Assembly: GCA_030040055.1 (NCBI GenBank)
Contig: JASHUK010000164.1
Span: forward strand, 1 to 7,309
Length of the DNA stretch: 7,309 nucleotides
Origin: Nitrososphaerales archaeon
GTDB taxonomy: Archaea; Thermoproteota; Nitrososphaeria; Nitrososphaerales; Gagatemarchaeaceae
Direction: 5' to 3'
The first letter of the stretch is position 1; each line of letters starts with the position of its first letter. The notes below the pieces were generated by a model. The model searched no databases, was not told the origin of the DNA, and saw only the letters and a program-made list of their open reading frames with translations. Shown here in pieces: positions 5,879-7,309 of the stretch. Made by a program: the position numbers and the translations under genes.

Positions 5879-5886
5879 GATATAAG
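5879..5886 (-). promoter_or_regulatory. TATA box for P2 (and P3)
   Basis: The minus strand reads CTTATATC in the 33-bp gap after the membrane protein gene. Its centre near 5883 is about 29 nt before TTG 5854, consistent with a nearly leaderless mRNA, and it is the main reason to reject GTG 5875 as the start. Confidence 0.6.
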
Positions 5887-5907
5887 GTGGGGCTCCCGGC
5901 GGGGCGC

Positions 5908-6381
5908 CTACTCCAGGCTGATGAAGAGGAAGACCGAGTAGGCCACGATGGCTAGCAGGTCCGTGTACGGGAAGAAGTTCCCGCTCCCGATGATCACGGG
6001 CCCGACCTGGTTGACCACGAGCGGGTAGGTCGTTATCGAGTTGACGAGCAGGGCCACGAACACGACGATGAGCCCCAGCGAGAAGTAGGCGCGTGTCGAG
6101 GCGTAGACCTTGACGTAGACCACGACGAGGGAGGCAAGGAGGGCCATCTCCACGGTGGAGAGCACGATGTGGAGCTCGAGGGCCCTCTCGATCGAGAGGT
6201 AGAACGGGTAGCGGTTGAAGAATATCGGCGGAGGCTGTATCGACTGCGCCAGGAGCACCCCGATGAGGATAGAGACCAGCAGGACGAAGGGGACGACGAC
6301 AAGCCCGAGCCTGCGGCCTGTCTTCTTTGGTTCCTCCTCGGCCGGAGGGGCCGGCGGCGGCGCCAAAGGGCTCTCGCTCAT
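5908..6381 (-). CDS. four-helix membrane protein coupled to an ArsR-like regulator
   Basis: A 157-residue membrane protein. A short N-terminal tail rich in proline and acidic residues (PLAPPPAPPAEEEPKKTGRR) is followed by four hydrophobic segments at about 26-48, 68-90, 100-120 and 139-156. The positive GRR before the first segment suggests a cytoplasmic N-terminus. I recognise no catalytic motif. Small multi-helix proteins encoded directly behind an ArsR-type winged-helix gene recur in archaea (the haloarchaeal DUF7521 proteins are one example), but membership here is a guess. ATGs at 6384 and 6381 are both possible. The first overlaps the regulator's TGA stop as ATGA. The second is better spaced from GGGGAG, so I use it. 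The pair is clearly translationally coupled, which suggests that the membrane protein senses for, or is controlled with, the regulator. Confidence 0.75.
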   Translation of the reverse strand: MSESPLAPPPAPPAEEEPKKTGRRLGLVVVPFVLLVSILIGVLLAQSIQPPPIFFNRYPFYLSIERALELHIVLSTVEMALLASLVVVYVKVYASTRAYFSLGLIVVFVALLVNSITTYPLVVNQVGPVIIGSGNFFPYTDLLAIVAYSVFLFISLE

Positions 6382-6683
6382 CATTCTCCCCTCTTCGTGG
6401 GCCTGGACCTCTTCAATATCTCTTCCAGACTTGCCCAGTGGGCCTCCATCGAGTCCGTTATGAAATAGACCTTCCCGTACTTCTCCCCCTCGGCTACGAC
6501 CATCCTGTTCTTCTCGAGGACCGACAGGTGGTGCCTGACCGTGGTGTAGTCCAGCCCCAGCCTCTTGGTCAGCTGCTGCGCGTTCGAGGGCTGCGACTTC
6601 AGCGCGTAGACAATCATCGTCCTGGACCTGGCTCCCACGCTCCCGGCGAACAGCCACCATAGGAGCCGCTCGTAATCGTCCAT
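6381..6683 (-). CDS. ArsR-like winged helix-turn-helix regulator
   Basis: A 100-residue single-domain regulator in the style of archaeal ArsR-type proteins. Residues 1-15 (MDDYERLLWWLFAGS) are an amphipathic helix. The winged helix follows: SRTMIVYALKSQPSNAQQL, then TKRLGLDYTTVRHHLSVLEK as helix-turn-helix with the recognition helix around YTTVRHHL, and the wing MVVAEGEKYGKVYFIT. A last helix is AHWASLEEILKR. No cysteine or histidine metal site typical of true ArsR sensors is visible. The start ATG 6683 sits just after AAGAGGG and about 30 nt after a TATA-like box. The frame is open farther upstream, but that region is intergenic in character. It shares an ATGA overlap with the membrane protein gene. 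Its likely role is transcription control of its own operon; the signal is unknown. Confidence 0.85.
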   Translation of the reverse strand: MDDYERLLWWLFAGSVGARSRTMIVYALKSQPSNAQQLTKRLGLDYTTVRHHLSVLEKNRMVVAEGEKYGKVYFITDSMEAHWASLEEILKRSRPTKRGE

Positions 6684-6707
6684 CCCTCTTGGCCTCTGTA
6701 TGCTCTC

Positions 6708-6720
6708 CGATAATTGTAGC
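6708..6720 (-). promoter_or_regulatory. TATA-like box for the regulator-membrane protein operon
   Basis: The minus strand reads GCTACAATTATCG. Its centre near 6713 predicts transcription starting near 6686, three bases before ATG 6683. The element is very similar to that of the DUF47-PiT operon (GCTACAACAATTATC at about 4771-4785). Confidence 0.5.
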
Positions 6721-6741
6721 GAATGAAGGCGCCGCAGCTTC

Positions 6742-6783
6742 GCCGGGCGGCCCGGCCCCCCTCTGAGGCCGCCGAATGCGGCC
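6742..6783. other. two GC-rich inverted repeats downstream of the HtrA gene
   Basis: GCCGGGC (6742-6748) and GCCCGGC (6750-6756) form a perfect inverted repeat around one base. GGCCGC (6767-6772) and GCGGCC (6778-6783) form a second with a 5-nt loop, starting 4 nt after the HtrA stop codon in the direction of transcription. They could be mRNA 3'-end structures or a protein-binding site. There is no T-run, so a standard archaeal terminator is not shown. The rest of the 104-bp gap holds the next promoter. Confidence 0.35.
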
Positions 6784-6787
6784 AAGA

Positions 6788-7309
6788 CTACGGTCTCGTC
6801 CCTAGGACCAGGGTGACGTTCTTCAGCGTGTCGCCGTTGACGACCCCGAGGATCAAGGTCTGCCCCGGGACCGTGTTCAGCGCGAGGTAGCTCGAGAGCG
6901 CATCGAAGCTGACTATCTTGGTCCCGTTGATCGAGACGATGATGTCGCCGCCCACCAGGTAGGCCTCGCCCGCGATCTCAACCTGCTTCGTCCCCGCCAT
7001 CAGCCCCGCCTGGGCCGCCGGGCTCCCCACGGTCACCTGCTCGATCAGGACGCCGTAGGTGTAGTTCGTCCCGGCCGCGGCCGCGATCTGGTAGTCCATG
7101 TCCGTCCCCTCGATGCCCAGGTAGGAGTGGAGGCTGTACCCACCGGTCGATATCATGGTGGGGAGCTCCTTGATTATCGTCTCCGAAGGTATGGCGAAGC
7201 CTACCCCCTGCGAGCCGCTCACGACCGCGGTCGTGATGCCGATCACGCTGCCGTTGGAGTCGAGCAGCGGGCCCCCCGAGTTCCCGGGGTTGATCGGGGC
7301 GCTGAACTG
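6788..7309 (-). CDS. HtrA/DegP-like serine protease (S1C), C-terminal half with PDZ domain, cut by right edge
   Basis: HtrA proteases degrade misfolded proteins outside the cytoplasmic membrane. The 173 visible residues begin inside the protease domain: FSAPINPGNSGGPLLDSNG contains the catalytic serine in GNSGGP (residue 11 of the visible part), followed by VIGITTAVVSGSQGVGFAIPSETI, the standard end of the trypsin-like fold. A linker leads to one PDZ domain, about residues 60-170, with GVLIEQVTVGSPAAQAGL, then GGDIIVSINGTKI and the closing strand TLILGVVNG. The catalytic His and Asp and any signal anchor are outside the window. In the usual family wording the serine loop is preceded by TDAAINPGNSGGP; here it is FSAPINPGNSGGP, a small change. 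The gene ends 104 nt before the regulator gene and need not be functionally linked to it. Confidence 0.92.
   Translation of the reverse strand, partial: QFSAPINPGNSGGPLLDSNGSVIGITTAVVSGSQGVGFAIPSETIIKELPTMISTGGYSLHSYLGIEGTDMDYQIAAAAGTNYTYGVLIEQVTVGSPAAQAGLMAGTKQVEIAGEAYLVGGDIIVSINGTKIVSFDALSSYLALNTVPGQTLILGVVNGDTLKNVTLVLGTRP

Noticed and set aside
6385..6660. N-terminal extension of the membrane protein frame upstream of 6384
   Set aside because: It lies inside the regulator gene in another frame, is low in recognisable structure, and good starts exist at 6384/6381.
1..7309. Search for tRNA, rRNA, CRISPR repeats, insertion sequences, toxin-antitoxin or defence genes
   Set aside because: No tRNA-like cloverleaf, regular spaced repeats, transposase motifs or terminal inverted repeats were seen; the NurA-HerA pair here has the standard archaeal repair look, not that of a phage-defence HerA system.

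Overview
The window looks like a chromosomal segment of a high-GC archaeon (about two thirds G+C by eye), most plausibly in the Thermoproteota/Nitrososphaerota (Thaumarchaeota) area. The evidence is archaeal gene content (a NurA-HerA pair, ArsR-type winged-helix regulators, a PiT-DUF47 phosphate pair), heavy use of AGG and ATA codons, and short A/T-rich TATA-like boxes about 26 nt upstream of several start codons, the pattern of leaderless or nearly leaderless archaeal transcripts. The lineage is inferred from protein style, not from a marker gene.

Left arm (1-1786, minus strand): nurA followed by herA, the DNA-end resection nuclease and its hexameric ATPase. herA runs off the left edge and has no ATG/GTG/TTG at its expected start; a CTG with a well-placed Shine-Dalgarno sits there. 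The nurA promoter lies in an imperfect tandem duplication of about 45 bp.

Centre (1878-4743): a plus-strand gene for a small winged-helix protein (here P1) and then a class III-like polyphosphate kinase 2 (PPK2) gene with its own TATA box. PPK2 ends one base from the end of a convergent minus-strand pair, DUF47/PhoU-like protein then PiT-family transporter. Phosphate uptake and polyphosphate use are therefore side by side. The transporter is atypical: both GxND signatures read N-N, and both proline/serine loops lack the usual TTH.

Right arm (4802-7309, all minus strand): two further winged-helix proteins (P3 at 4802-5281 and P2 at 5348-5854), a four-helix membrane protein translationally coupled to an ArsR-like regulator, and the C-terminal half of an HtrA/DegP-like serine protease with a PDZ domain, cut by the right edge.

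The least explained content is the P1/P2/P3 set. P1 and P2 align without gaps over about 55 residues of their winged-helix domain, and all three begin with what looks like a small beta-hairpin plus helix domain. This suggests an expanded, uncharacterised family of archaeal nucleic-acid-binding proteins, three members of which sit within 4 kb. No RNA genes, CRISPR arrays, insertion sequences or origins were seen. Every stretch over 300 bases is covered by a gene.
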